A stretch of 64,000 nt of DNA from a virus (IMGVR_UViG_3300028197_001237:25311-89310); one strand, 5' to 3'; positions 7,092 through 12,888 are shown, counted from the first letter of the stretch. A program made the numbers and translations. Notes: a model not told the origin generated them from the letters alone.

Positions 7092-7128
7092 ATCTATTAC
7101 TTTACACTCACACTAATTAACAACCATC

Positions 7129-7269
7129 ATGAATGAATTCAAAGTCACATTGTCTAAAGGTGGTCGTCACATTGTTATCACAGTGATGGCAGAATCGACT
7201 CATCGAGCATACAAACAGGCAGAACATTTATATCCTGGATGTAGGGCCCTGAACGCAAAGATGATGTAA
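7129..7269 (+). CDS. Small hypothetical protein (46 aa)
   Basis: MNEFKVTLSKGGRHIVITVM... ends GCRALNAKMM. It looks like a short beta-alpha unit (VTLSKGGRHIVITVMAES then a helix). The start is catcATG; the TAA at 7267 is 5 nt before element copy 6. Confidence 0.55.
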   Translation: MNEFKVTLSKGGRHIVITVMAESTHRAYKQAEHLYPGCRALNAKMM

Positions 7270-7274
7270 TTAAA

Positions 7275-7312
7275 GTTACTCACCTCTAAACTGCCCTATA
7301 GATGTAAGACAC
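7275..7312 (+). promoter_or_regulatory. Conserved intergenic element, copy 6 of 8
   Basis: GTTACTCACC, TCTAAACTGCCCTAT, AGATGTAAGACAC. ATG follows at 7322, 48 nt from the element start. Confidence 0.8.
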
Positions 7313-7321
7313 ACACCAACC

Positions 7322-7573
7322 ATGACTAACTCAACTTTTCAAACCACAATCGAAGATACCACGTACAACGGGTGGACAAACTATGAGACCTGGAATGTAG
7401 CACTCTGGATCGGAAATGACGAAGGTTTGTATAACATAGCACGTCGTTGTTATTCATATCAAGATTTCGTCAATCGTTATACGGAAGAAGGTGATACAAC
7501 TTTAGATGGAGTAAAGTGGGATGATGTTAACCTGAACATCGTTGAACTTGATGAAATGATAGAGGAACTTTGA
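7322..7573 (+). CDS. Phage protein with NGWTNYETWNVALWI motif (83 aa)
   Basis: Residues 16-30 read NGWTNYETWNVALWI. From memory this is the hallmark of a small phage protein family found in many unrelated phages (DUF7249-like) with no known activity. The rest is acidic and ends ELDEMIEEL. First gene of a seven-gene run behind element copy 6. Confidence 0.7.
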   Translation: MTNSTFQTTIEDTTYNGWTNYETWNVALWIGNDEGLYNIARRCYSYQDFVNRYTEEGDTTLDGVKWDDVNLNIVELDEMIEEL

Positions 7574-7575
7574 TC

Positions 7576-7743
7576 ATGAATAAAAGAACACAAACTAAAG
7601 TTCAAAAACATCTAGAAGACCCATATAATCGTCTTAACTATTGTTATGAATTCATTGGTGAAGATGAAGATATGAATCGAAAATGTTATAAGAGAATCTA
7701 TCACTATCTTTCCGTACTAACCGACACCGAGTATCACTACTAA
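7576..7743 (+). CDS. Small hypothetical protein (55 aa)
   Basis: MNKRTQTKVQKHLEDPYNRL... ends LTDTEYHY. Helical and rich in Tyr and charged residues. The start (gatcATG) is 3 nt after the preceding stop, and the next gene begins 3 nt after its stop, consistent with operon translation. Function unknown. Confidence 0.55.
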   Translation: MNKRTQTKVQKHLEDPYNRLNYCYEFIGEDEDMNRKCYKRIYHYLSVLTDTEYHY

Positions 7744-7745
7744 TC

Positions 7746-8027
7746 ATGAATTACACTCTCAAGCAACTTCAAGACAAAGTGTCACGAATGATTGAACAAC
7801 AGGGAGAAGATGCAGAATGTGCCGTGTGGATTTATACCAAGAATGATTGTTATTTAAAAGACGAAGATGGTAACGTTGATTATGGTAACAACGTAGAAGA
7901 TCCTGCACTGATTGCACGTATCTTTGATGATGTTGGCAACATGGATTACATTTACACTGAGATTCAAGAGTGTGTAGATGAAGCAACAGAAGAGCAATTG
8001 ATGTTATATCAGCAGGAGTTAGTTTGA
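7746..8027 (+). CDS. Acidic hypothetical protein (93 aa)
   Basis: MNYTLKQLQDKVSRMIEQQG... has an N-terminal helix, then AECAVWIYTKNDCYLKDEDG, a beta-strand pair typical of small phage proteins, and a C-terminal acidic helix. The TGA overlaps the next ATG (TGATG). Function unknown. Confidence 0.6.
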   Translation: MNYTLKQLQDKVSRMIEQQGEDAECAVWIYTKNDCYLKDEDGNVDYGNNVEDPALIARIFDDVGNMDYIYTEIQECVDEATEEQLMLYQQELV

Positions 8028-8203
8028 TGATTGACTTCCCTATCTACAAGAAACAACTCCCACAAATCTGGATGGAGGATGATAAGTTTATTATCGAATC
8101 ATCATCATTCCGATATGTAATAGAAGACGACTTAAAACTATTGTTTAAGTTATGTCGTCGTTTTAAATCTGAAGCAATCAAACAAACTTACATCACTAAT
8201 TAA
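8027..8203 (+). CDS. Small hypothetical protein (58 aa)
   Basis: MIDFPIYKKQLPQIWMEDDK... ends KQTYITN. It starts on the base shared with the upstream stop. The C-terminal half is a basic helix (LKLLFKLCRRFKSEAIK). Function unknown. Confidence 0.5.
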   Translation: MIDFPIYKKQLPQIWMEDDKFIIESSSFRYVIEDDLKLLFKLCRRFKSEAIKQTYITN

Positions 8204-8207
8204 CATC

Positions 8208-8375
8208 ATGATCAAAACACAACTACTCAAAGTCGTCGGTGAAACTTCAAAGGGCATTGATGCTAACCTGACACGATTAGAAAAGTTTGAAGTATTCTGT
8301 CAAGTATGTGATGGATTACTCAAAGATGGTAGGATTAGCTCTGCTAAACATCAATCATGGACCAATGTATTCTAA
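8208..8375 (+). CDS. Small hypothetical protein (55 aa)
   Basis: MIKTQLLKVVGETSKGIDAN... ends HQSWTNVF. The start is catcATG, 4 nt after the previous stop. The C-terminal DGRISSAKHQSWTNVF recalls the ending of the protein at 6540 (GYITMKKYESWSNPF), so the two may be distantly related. Its stop overlaps a five-codon ATG frame inside a direct repeat. Confidence 0.55.
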   Translation: MIKTQLLKVVGETSKGIDANLTRLEKFEVFCQVCDGLLKDGRISSAKHQSWTNVF

Positions 8376-8561
8376 TGAAAACTACAACATGAAACAAACC
8401 AAAACCCTATCAATGAAGAATAGGAAAGAAGAACTCTTCAATGCTTACTTTGAAGCATCTGATGAAATGAAACAAATGAAAGAAGAACAAAAGATCTTGA
8501 TTGTTATTTGTTCAGTATTGTTCATTTTCACCATGATTTAATTCTAATGAAAACTACAACA
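8369..8561 (+). repeat. 21-bp direct repeat flanking a small gene
   Basis: The same 21 bases, beginning ATTCTAATGAAAACTAC, occur at 8369-8389 and 8541-8561, 172 bp apart. The second copy holds the start of the gene at 8547 (MKTTT...). The first copy encodes the same MKTTT followed at once by a stop. The gene at 8389-8541 lies between the copies. Confidence 0.85.
8389..8541 (+). CDS. Membrane micro-protein (50 aa), flanked by direct repeats
   Basis: MKQTKTLSMKNRKEELFNAY is charged and helical; the C-terminus ILIVICSVLFIFTMI is a clear transmembrane segment, so this is probably a tail-anchored protein. The frame is open further upstream but that would run through the preceding gene, so the ATG at 8389 is preferred. 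It fills the interval between two 21-bp direct repeats. Confidence 0.5.
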   Translation: MKQTKTLSMKNRKEELFNAYFEASDEMKQMKEEQKILIVICSVLFIFTMI

Positions 8562-8738
8562 GCAACTTACAAAATTGAAGTGACACAAGAGACAGGAAAT
8601 GTTTTGACTTATGTGAGAACAATGCCCACAAGACCAACAACAACTAAGGGTCAAATTGCACAGATGAATAGGTTAGAGAATTGGGTAAGTAAGGTTTCAT
8701 ATAAACCTACCAAAGTCAAGATTGAACTTCAAAAATGA
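8547..8738 (+). CDS. Small basic hypothetical protein (63 aa)
   Basis: Start chosen at MKTTTATYKIEVTQETG; the open frame upstream overlaps the membrane protein. It has a beta-rich N-terminal part and a Lys-rich C-terminus (SKVSYKPTKVKIELQK). Last gene before element copy 7. Function unknown. Confidence 0.55.
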   Translation: MKTTTATYKIEVTQETGNVLTYVRTMPTRPTTTKGQIAQMNRLENWVSKVSYKPTKVKIELQK

Positions 8739-8769
8739 TATCAATTATATGAATCATCAATGAATTAAA

Positions 8770-8807
8770 GTTACTCACCTCTAAACTGCCCTATAGGTGT
8801 AAGACAC
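8770..8807 (+). promoter_or_regulatory. Conserved intergenic element, copy 7 of 8
   Basis: GTTACTCACC, TCTAAACTGCCCTAT, AGGTGTAAGACAC. The ATG at 8822 lies 53 nt from the element start. Confidence 0.8.
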
Positions 8808-8821
8808 TTCCAACCAACACC

Positions 8822-9166
8822 ATGAGAAAGATCGAATCCCAAATGTGTCAGGCAATCAAAGACAATAAGTCTTGGAAGTCTGGTAACACTGAAGTACAAT
8901 ACGTGGGAGATGATCTCTCTATTGTATATCTTCACGGTAACAAAATTGCAGTTGTTGATGATACTACTATGTCAATCTTTGATGGTGGTTGGCAATCAGT
9001 TACAACAAAGTCTAGACTCAACGCACTTTGTGATGAATTTTGTATCACTGGAGAAGGAGTCTTTCAGAAGGATTTCCTCTGGTATGTAAGAAAGTTCGTT
9101 GGATGTATCAACGGAAAGAATGTCTATCAGACTCAAGATTTTAAATCCGGTTATCTCTTTGCCTGA
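8822..9166 (+). CDS. Conserved hypothetical protein (114 aa)
   Basis: MRKIESQMCQAIKDNKSWKS... The segments SWKSGNTEV, IVYLHGNKIA and GGWQSVTTKSRLNAL mark it, from memory, as a conserved protein found across cyanophages and other phages, probably a small beta-barrel-like domain. No catalytic motif is obvious. Its TGA overlaps the next ATG. Confidence 0.65.
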   Translation: MRKIESQMCQAIKDNKSWKSGNTEVQYVGDDLSIVYLHGNKIAVVDDTTMSIFDGGWQSVTTKSRLNALCDEFCITGEGVFQKDFLWYVRKFVGCINGKNVYQTQDFKSGYLFA

Positions 9167-9285
9167 TGTGTAGTTTACTCTTATGGATAATCACATTCTA
9201 TTGTTTATCTAAGTGGACAGGATTAAGACGATTCATATCATCAATTCTATACGGATTAGCAAACTTCATTGACCCTAAATCATGA
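9166..9285 (+). CDS. Membrane micro-protein (39 aa)
   Basis: MCSLLLWIITFYCLSKWTGL is a transmembrane segment; a second weak hydrophobic stretch follows (FISSILYGLANFI). It overlaps both neighbours as TGATG and TCATGA. These overlaps and the hydrophobic pattern are the only evidence. Confidence 0.5.
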   Translation: MCSLLLWIITFYCLSKWTGLRRFISSILYGLANFIDPKS

Positions 9286-9569
9286 CTCCAACAATCTCAC
9301 AAATGAAAGACATTATCAATCAAGGAACAACAACCAAAGACAACATCATTGACAGAGATGAACTACAAGATCAATACATTAAAGAACTGATTGATAGTAT
9401 GGATTTCAAAACTATGGAAACATTTGTGTATGATACTATCAATGATAATCTTGATAGGTATTCTCTTGATGAACTAATTGAAGAGGTAGAAGAGTCTTAC
9501 CCTGAACTCCTAGATGATACTGATCAGGATGATATACCTGAACCAAGTGAATTGACCGGATGGAATTAA
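9282..9569 (+). CDS. Acidic hypothetical protein (95 aa)
   Basis: MTPTISQMKDIINQGTTTKD... The whole chain is acidic, and the C-terminal third is extremely so (LLDDTDQDDIPEPSEL). It may mimic nucleic-acid charge, as several phage inhibitors do, but that is speculation. Last gene before the gene-poor junction. Confidence 0.6.
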   Translation: MTPTISQMKDIINQGTTTKDNIIDRDELQDQYIKELIDSMDFKTMETFVYDTINDNLDRYSLDELIEEVEESYPELLDDTDQDDIPEPSELTGWN

Positions 9570-9644
9570 CCTTTAAAATACACACATAAATACAATGTTT
9601 TATATTAAAAAAGGTATTTAAAAACATATATGCGTGTTTTATTG

Positions 9645-9731
9645 TTTTCCACAAGGGTGTGGAATAAGTGAAGGAAAGTGTGGATAAACCCTGATATTAT
9701 GTGTTGTTATGTGTTATAAACCTGTGGAGAA
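9645..9731. promoter_or_regulatory. Cluster of DnaA-box-like sites
   Basis: TGTGGATAA at 9679-9687 is the exact reverse complement of the classical box TTATCCACA. TTTTCCACA at 9645-9653 fits TTWTNCACA. TGTGGAATAA (9658) and TGTGGAGAA (9723) are near matches. Four sites fall within about 90 bp of non-coding DNA. Confidence 0.5.
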
Positions 9732-9779
9732 AGGTCTGATCTTATTATGACTTGTATCTGATAAAGGTCTGATCTTATT
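9730..9779 (+). repeat. Tandem 17-bp direct repeat
   Basis: AAAGGTCTGATCTTATT occurs at 9730-9746 and again at 9763-9779, a 33-bp period, next to the DnaA-like sites. It could be an iteron-like protein-binding site. Confidence 0.8.
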
Positions 9780-9880
9780 GTCATCTAAGGCCGTAGTCTA
9801 TCAGGACTTCGAGAACATGTCAACCCCCCAATCCCGTCAAATCAGTATCCCTTATCTGTAACAGTCTCCAAGGTATTATT

Positions 9881-9918
9881 GTTACTCACCCCCAAATTGC
9901 CCCATGGATATGAACAAC
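9881..9918 (+). promoter_or_regulatory. Conserved intergenic element, copy 8 of 8 (variant tail)
   Basis: GTTACTCACC and CCCAAATTGCCCCAT are intact, but the tail reads GGATATGAACAAC. Unlike the other copies, possible start codons (9904, 9910) lie inside the element. Confidence 0.7.
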
Positions 9919-10080
9919 ACTCAAACCATCCTCACCGAATCAGTCTTCTCAGACCTCTATAGTTTCGTCCTAGAGATGACACCTGATCTGGAAATGTGTC
10001 TTGACTATTGTGAATCTCAGGGAATCACAATCACTGATGATGTATTCACAGTGATTGAAGACTTACTAGAGAACAACTGA
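9904..10080 (+). CDS. Small acidic hypothetical protein (58 aa), start inside an intergenic element
   Basis: MDMNNTQTILTESVFSDLYS... ends VFTVIEDLLENN. It is helical and acidic. The ATGs at 9904 and 9910 both lie within element copy 8, so if the element is a promoter the true start may be later (next in-frame Met after VLE gives 34 residues). No function recognised. Confidence 0.5.
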   Translation: MDMNNTQTILTESVFSDLYSFVLEMTPDLEMCLDYCESQGITITDDVFTVIEDLLENN

Positions 10081-10105
10081 TCACCCCTAATTGACATTAA
10101 CTACC

Positions 10106-10231
10106 ATGACCAGTTATACTAACCTGATCAACATCATCGATGAGTTACAACAATCAGGAGTGAAACCAAAGGTAACAGTTCTCAAGACAAAGAAAGGTCC
10201 TAAGCATTCCTTACTGACCAACACTAAGTAA
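10106..10231 (+). CDS. Micro-protein (41 aa)
   Basis: MTSYTNLINIIDELQQSGVK... then a basic tail (VLKTKKGPKHSLLTNTK). The start context is ctaccATG without Shine-Dalgarno, like the early genes upstream. Coding potential is judged only from composition and context. Confidence 0.4.
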   Translation: MTSYTNLINIIDELQQSGVKPKVTVLKTKKGPKHSLLTNTK

Positions 10232-10345
10232 CAACCTGGGCACGTTAGCGAAGCATCGATAAGTCCCAGATCAATAACTAGGCAGCACAGTATTCAGCGT
10301 AAGACCTAGAACAAATCCCCTCTATCTAACACTTTCTTCTTTATT
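10232..10345 (+). other. Leader region with two potential hairpins
   Basis: CTGGG (10236-10240) pairs with CCCAG (10265-10269), enclosing a second helix TTAGCG/CGATAA with one mismatch. CTAGG (10278-10282) pairs with CCTAG (10305-10309). The 38-aa ORF at 10346 follows. It could be a structured leader of a micro-ORF; it matches no riboswitch consensus I know. Confidence 0.35.
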
Positions 10346-10462
10346 ATGACTCTCGAACTTGCACTCGGATTGTTGGCTCAAGGTAACAACGGTGATGAAA
10401 TCCTTCAGATTCTCGATGTGATTCAGAATGACACATCTAACCCTGAGGAGATTACCTTCTAA
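10346..10462 (+). CDS. Micro-protein (38 aa)
   Basis: MTLELALGLLAQGNNGDEIL... ends SNPEEITF. It is a helix-turn-helix-sized acidic peptide (LALGLLAQGNNGDEILQILDVI). The start is ttattATG with no Shine-Dalgarno. A G6/C6 hairpin follows. Plausible but short. Confidence 0.45.
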   Translation: MTLELALGLLAQGNNGDEILQILDVIQNDTSNPEEITF

Positions 10463-10483
10463 GACACACCTATAAGAGTCTGT

Positions 10484-10503
10484 AGGGGGGTCTAATCCCC
10501 CCT
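10484..10503 (+). terminator. GC hairpin, possible terminator
   Basis: AGGGGGG / CCCCCCT with a TCTAAT loop, 22 nt after the stop of the 38-aa ORF. No T-run follows, so it may be an mRNA-stabilising or pausing hairpin rather than an intrinsic terminator. Confidence 0.45.
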
Positions 10504-10596
10504 TCGGTTACATACATTTAAGAACACTTACTAAGTATTACAAACAGACCAAGGGTGAGGTCTATAAACTCATATCCGGTGTGTGTTACAAACTGA

Positions 10597-10627
10597 GGGA
10601 GAGGAGTGGTGTCCTTTCCCTTTTTTA
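10597..10627 (+). terminator. Strong rho-independent terminator
   Basis: GGGAGAGGA pairs with TCCTTTCCC (9 bp, one G-U) around a GTGGTG loop, followed by six T. It closes the early-gene side of the window just before a new promoter. Confidence 0.88.
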
Positions 10628-10643
10628 TTACCTAGGGACAGTG

Positions 10644-10672
10644 TTGACAGACAGTGATATATGCGTTATGAT
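10644..10672 (+). promoter_or_regulatory. Near-perfect sigma70 promoter
   Basis: TTGACA at 10644-10649 and TATGAT at 10667-10672 with 17 bp between. Predicted transcription start is near 10679. The next gene (10895) is about 215 nt away, so the transcript begins with a long structured leader or is a non-coding RNA. Confidence 0.8.
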
Positions 10673-10678
10673 GATGTT

Positions 10679-10760
10679 GTGAATCGACACGTTATTATTC
10701 GTCGGTTTATGATGCCGTCGGTCGGCGTAGCGGGTATAAAGCCGATCCGACCCCCCCCCG
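10679..10760 (+). ncRNA. Candidate structured small RNA or leader
   Basis: Right after the predicted start, AATCGAC (10682-10688) pairs with GTCGGTT (10701-10707, one G-U) as a 7-bp stem. Then GTCGGTCGGC (10717-10726) pairs with GCCGA-T-CCGAC (10741-10751) as a 10-bp stem with one bulge. The second stem is GC-rich, unlike its AT-rich surroundings. A run of nine C follows. No reading frame of note. No T-run terminator directly follows, so the 3' end is unknown. Confidence 0.45.
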
Positions 10761-10890
10761 TTCTAAAAAAGTACCTAACCCTAACCTACAAAAGTATATA
10801 CCCTCTTTCGAAATAATTCCCCCTATTTTTTTTCCCAGCTATGCCCAGCATATAGGGAGTTCCATATATAAAAACGAAATCCCATTGGAG
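10761..10890. other. AT-rich non-coding stretch before gene 10895
   Basis: Low-complexity sequence with an eight-T run (10826-10833) and, just before the next gene, TATATAAAAA (10865-10874), which may act as a weak late-type or -10-like element. No hairpin of strength and no ORF. Confidence 0.35.
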
Positions 10891-10894
10891 GTTG

Positions 10895-11098
10895 ATGAAA
10901 AATTTTACCCCTGAAAATTATTATCACATATACTTGAGAGACAGGTGTGTAGTTCCTATGATAAGTGAAGAAAACTTCGACCATACTTGGACATCATTGA
11001 AAGCAATGGTAGGACTCATGAAAACTGAGTATGGGGAGGAGGATCTCTCATATGAGGTAGTGAAAACAATACCAGAGGAAGAGGAAAGCTCCTATTGA
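10895..11098 (+). CDS. Small hypothetical protein (67 aa)
   Basis: The ATG at 10895 is preceded closely by GGAGG; an in-frame TTG one codon earlier abuts the Shine-Dalgarno and is less likely. MKNFTPENYYHIYLRDRCVV... ends KTIPEEEESSY. A helical core is followed by an acidic tail. Unlike genes before 9570, it has a clear Shine-Dalgarno. Its stop overlaps the next -35 box. Function unknown. Confidence 0.6.
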   Translation: MKNFTPENYYHIYLRDRCVVPMISEENFDHTWTSLKAMVGLMKTEYGEEDLSYEVVKTIPEEEESSY

Positions 11099-11123
11099 CT
11101 CTCCCTAGATACTCTGATATAAT
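11095..11123 (+). promoter_or_regulatory. Consensus sigma70 promoter for the glycosyltransferase
   Basis: TTGACT (11095-11100), 17 bp, TATAAT (11118-11123). The predicted start near 11130 leaves a leader of about 17 nt before the ATG at 11147. Confidence 0.8.
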
Positions 11124-11146
11124 TTGAAGTGTAGTTACTAAGACTT

Positions 11147-11959
11147 ATGGCTAAAGGATTTACGGTGAAGGCAGCAAAGCCCAAAACTCTAAGGACAAAA
11201 GCACCTGAGTGGGATATTGATGATATCAAGGCTCGGATGAGAGGTAAGACAATTGTATTCTGTCTACCTGGAAGAGGATGTTCATATACGTTTATGAAGA
11301 ACTTCGTACAATTATGTTTTGATATGGTACAGAATGGTATGTCCATTCAGATCAGTCAAGACTATAGTAGTATGGTAAACTTTGCACGTTGTAAGTGTTT
11401 AGGTGCCAATGTACTTCGTGGACCAGATCAGATTCCCTGGGATGGTAAGTTGAACTATGACTATCAGTTGTGGATTGATAGTGACATTGTATTCAATACA
11501 GAGAAGTTTTGGCAATTGTGTGATGTAGCACTACCTGCTTCTGCAATTGATGAAGAAGGTAATGAGATTACAGGAGAAGATCATCCGATCTCTGCTGGTT
11601 GGTATTCCACAGAAGACGGGAAGACCACCTCAGTTGCACATTGGTTAGAAGAGGATGACTTCCGTAATAACGGTGGTGTGATGAACCATGAGATGGTGGA
11701 CTCGATTCAGAATCGTAAGAAGCCTTTCACTGTAGATTACACAGGTTTCGGATGGGTATTGATTAAGAAGGGTGTGTTTGAAGATAAGAAGATGACATAT
11801 CCATGGTTTGCACCGAAGATGCAGGTGTTTGAATCAGGAGCTGTTCAAGATATGTGTGGAGAGGATGTCTCATTCTGTTTAGATGCTATCGAAGCTGGTT
11901 ATGAGATCTGGTGTGATCCTCGTATTCGTGTGGGTCACGAAAAAATGCGAGTTATTTGA
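11147..11959 (+). CDS. Putative GT-A-type glycosyltransferase
   Basis: 270 residues. KTIVFCLPGRGCSYTFMKNF opens like a nucleotide-sugar-binding strand. A DxD motif (WIDSDIVF, DSD at 111-113) would bind metal and sugar-nucleotide, GED at 238-240 is a likely catalytic-base region, and His 264 (VGHEK) near the C-terminus fits the third metal ligand of GT-A folds. Similar proteins are common in T4-like cyanophages just before the baseplate genes. Substrate unknown; it could modify a virion protein, DNA or host surface sugar. Driven by its own sigma70 promoter. Confidence 0.7.
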   Translation: MAKGFTVKAAKPKTLRTKAPEWDIDDIKARMRGKTIVFCLPGRGCSYTFMKNFVQLCFDMVQNGMSIQISQDYSSMVNFARCKCLGANVLRGPDQIPWDGKLNYDYQLWIDSDIVFNTEKFWQLCDVALPASAIDEEGNEITGEDHPISAGWYSTEDGKTTSVAHWLEEDDFRNNGGVMNHEMVDSIQNRKKPFTVDYTGFGWVLIKKGVFEDKKMTYPWFAPKMQVFESGAVQDMCGEDVSFCLDAIEAGYEIWCDPRIRVGHEKMRVI

Positions 11960-11971
11960 TAGGAGGTCATT

Positions 11972-12118
11972 ATGGCAAGAATTAGAAAGAGTCTAATGGG
12001 TAATGTGTTTATTGAGACACAACCCAAAAAAACGCGACAAGGATCAGGCCAACATACAAAGTATGCGTCTACGAGTTCTAACAAGGCAAAGAAGAGGTAT
12101 AAAGGTCAAGGTCGATAG
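11972..12118 (+). CDS. Conserved basic small protein (48 aa)
   Basis: MARIRKSLMGNVFIETQPKK... ends KKRYKGQGR. It has a strong Shine-Dalgarno (AGGAGG) 8 nt upstream. It is very basic and probably unstructured. From memory, near-identical proteins occur in this position in many marine T4-like phages; the role is unknown, perhaps RNA or DNA binding. A terminator follows at once. Confidence 0.75.
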   Translation: MARIRKSLMGNVFIETQPKKTRQGSGQHTKYASTSSNKAKKRYKGQGR

Positions 12119-12122
12119 TATT

Positions 12123-12148
12123 AGGGGAATCCTTCGGGATTCCTTTTT
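12123..12148 (+). terminator. Rho-independent terminator
   Basis: GGAATCC-TTCG-GGATTCC (7-bp stem with stable TTCG tetraloop) followed by five T. It ends the glycosyltransferase operon. Confidence 0.9.
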
Positions 12149-12180
12149 AATGCATAGATATATTAACTGAAGATATTAAT

Positions 12181-12888
12181 ATGGCATGTTTGATTGCTAA
12201 CTTACCATCTGTTGAAGTATGGGTTAGGAAAGAATATCTAACAGACCACCAGTCAGGTCATGGGGAGTTTGAGAAAGGTGTATGGGTATCTGCTAAGAGT
12301 ATCCCTGGTCGAGCCTTTTACTTTGAGACATACTTACCAGAGTATGGGGCAATGTATGACAAACTACCGATCAGTGCTTTTGTATCAGAACCAAAGACAC
12401 CTGACCCTGATATGAATTTACAAAACCTACAGTTTTGGAATTGTATGGATTATGGTGTTGTTGCTGTTAATAAACAATTCATTGGTAGTATGGACTATGA
12501 GGTCTATACAAGGAACCATGGGACCATGAAGGGGTCTTATGTGTGTACTCTTGACAACTACCATCAAGATCCTGATATCATTGATTACAGTTGTTCAGAG
12601 AATCCTTCAGAACATAAATCTCATAACTTGATTGAACTTGACAATGGACAATATGCATTGTATCCAAACAATAGAACTCGTATCTATGATAATAGTTTAA
12701 CACCTGAGAATCCAAAGATGCCAGATTTCAAAGTATCTACTCAAATCTATCAGGTAGAGTGTGGTTATGAGAAGGATGGACTTGGTGATCAGGATTCTTA
12801 TTTTTGGAAGACTGCTAGAGAAAGACTAGATACTAATACTACAGAGGATAATGATGGAAGACAATCTACTTCGGGAGATAGCAAATGA
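12181..12888 (+). CDS. Conserved cyanophage protein, unknown function (235 aa)
   Basis: Begins MACLIANLPSVEVWVRKEYL, which from memory is characteristic of a protein found just before gene 25 in marine T4-like phages. The aromatic-rich core (GRAFYFETYLPEYGAMYDKL, LQFWNCMDYGVVAVNK) suggests a compact enzyme-like or structural fold; the last ~25 residues are polar and likely disordered. No Shine-Dalgarno is visible. Its 3' end overlaps the next small gene by 38 bp. Confidence 0.7.
   Translation: MACLIANLPSVEVWVRKEYLTDHQSGHGEFEKGVWVSAKSIPGRAFYFETYLPEYGAMYDKLPISAFVSEPKTPDPDMNLQNLQFWNCMDYGVVAVNKQFIGSMDYEVYTRNHGTMKGSYVCTLDNYHQDPDIIDYSCSENPSEHKSHNLIELDNGQYALYPNNRTRIYDNSLTPENPKMPDFKVSTQIYQVECGYEKDGLGDQDSYFWKTARERLDTNTTEDNDGRQSTSGDSK

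Larger units (their letters stand above)
9570..9880. other. Gene-free stretch with possible replication-origin features
   Basis: No plausible gene. It holds a late-type octamer CATAAATA (9585-9592), a very AT-rich run (about 9570-9645), four DnaA-box-like sites (9645-9731), a 7-bp inverted repeat TTCCACA/TGTGGAA (9647-9664), and a 17-bp direct repeat (9730 and 9763). AT-rich DNA next to DnaA-like boxes is the usual layout of a bacterial-type origin. Inference only. Confidence 0.45.

Noticed and set aside
7275-7312. Reading the conserved element as a plain sigma70 promoter (TTACTC and TATAGA)
   Set aside because: Spacing would be about 15 bp, the hexamers are poor, copies 1 and 8 lose the TATAGA, and the invariant bases lie in the presumed spacer.
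8375-8392. Five-codon ORF MKTTT
   Set aside because: Too short to be a gene; better explained as the relic copy of the start of the 8547 gene in a direct repeat.
10232-10310. tRNA or known riboswitch
   Set aside because: No cloverleaf, no TTCGA-type loop or anticodon arm, and no remembered riboswitch core bases; kept only as possible hairpins.
10751-10759. Run of nine C as a possible slippery or phase-variation tract
   Set aside because: It is not in any gene I support, so no frame would be switched; it may also be a sequencing-sensitive homopolymer.
10776-10789. Telomere-like CCTAACCCTAACC run
   Set aside because: Only two units in an AT/C-rich non-coding stretch; chance is likely and phage biology gives no role.
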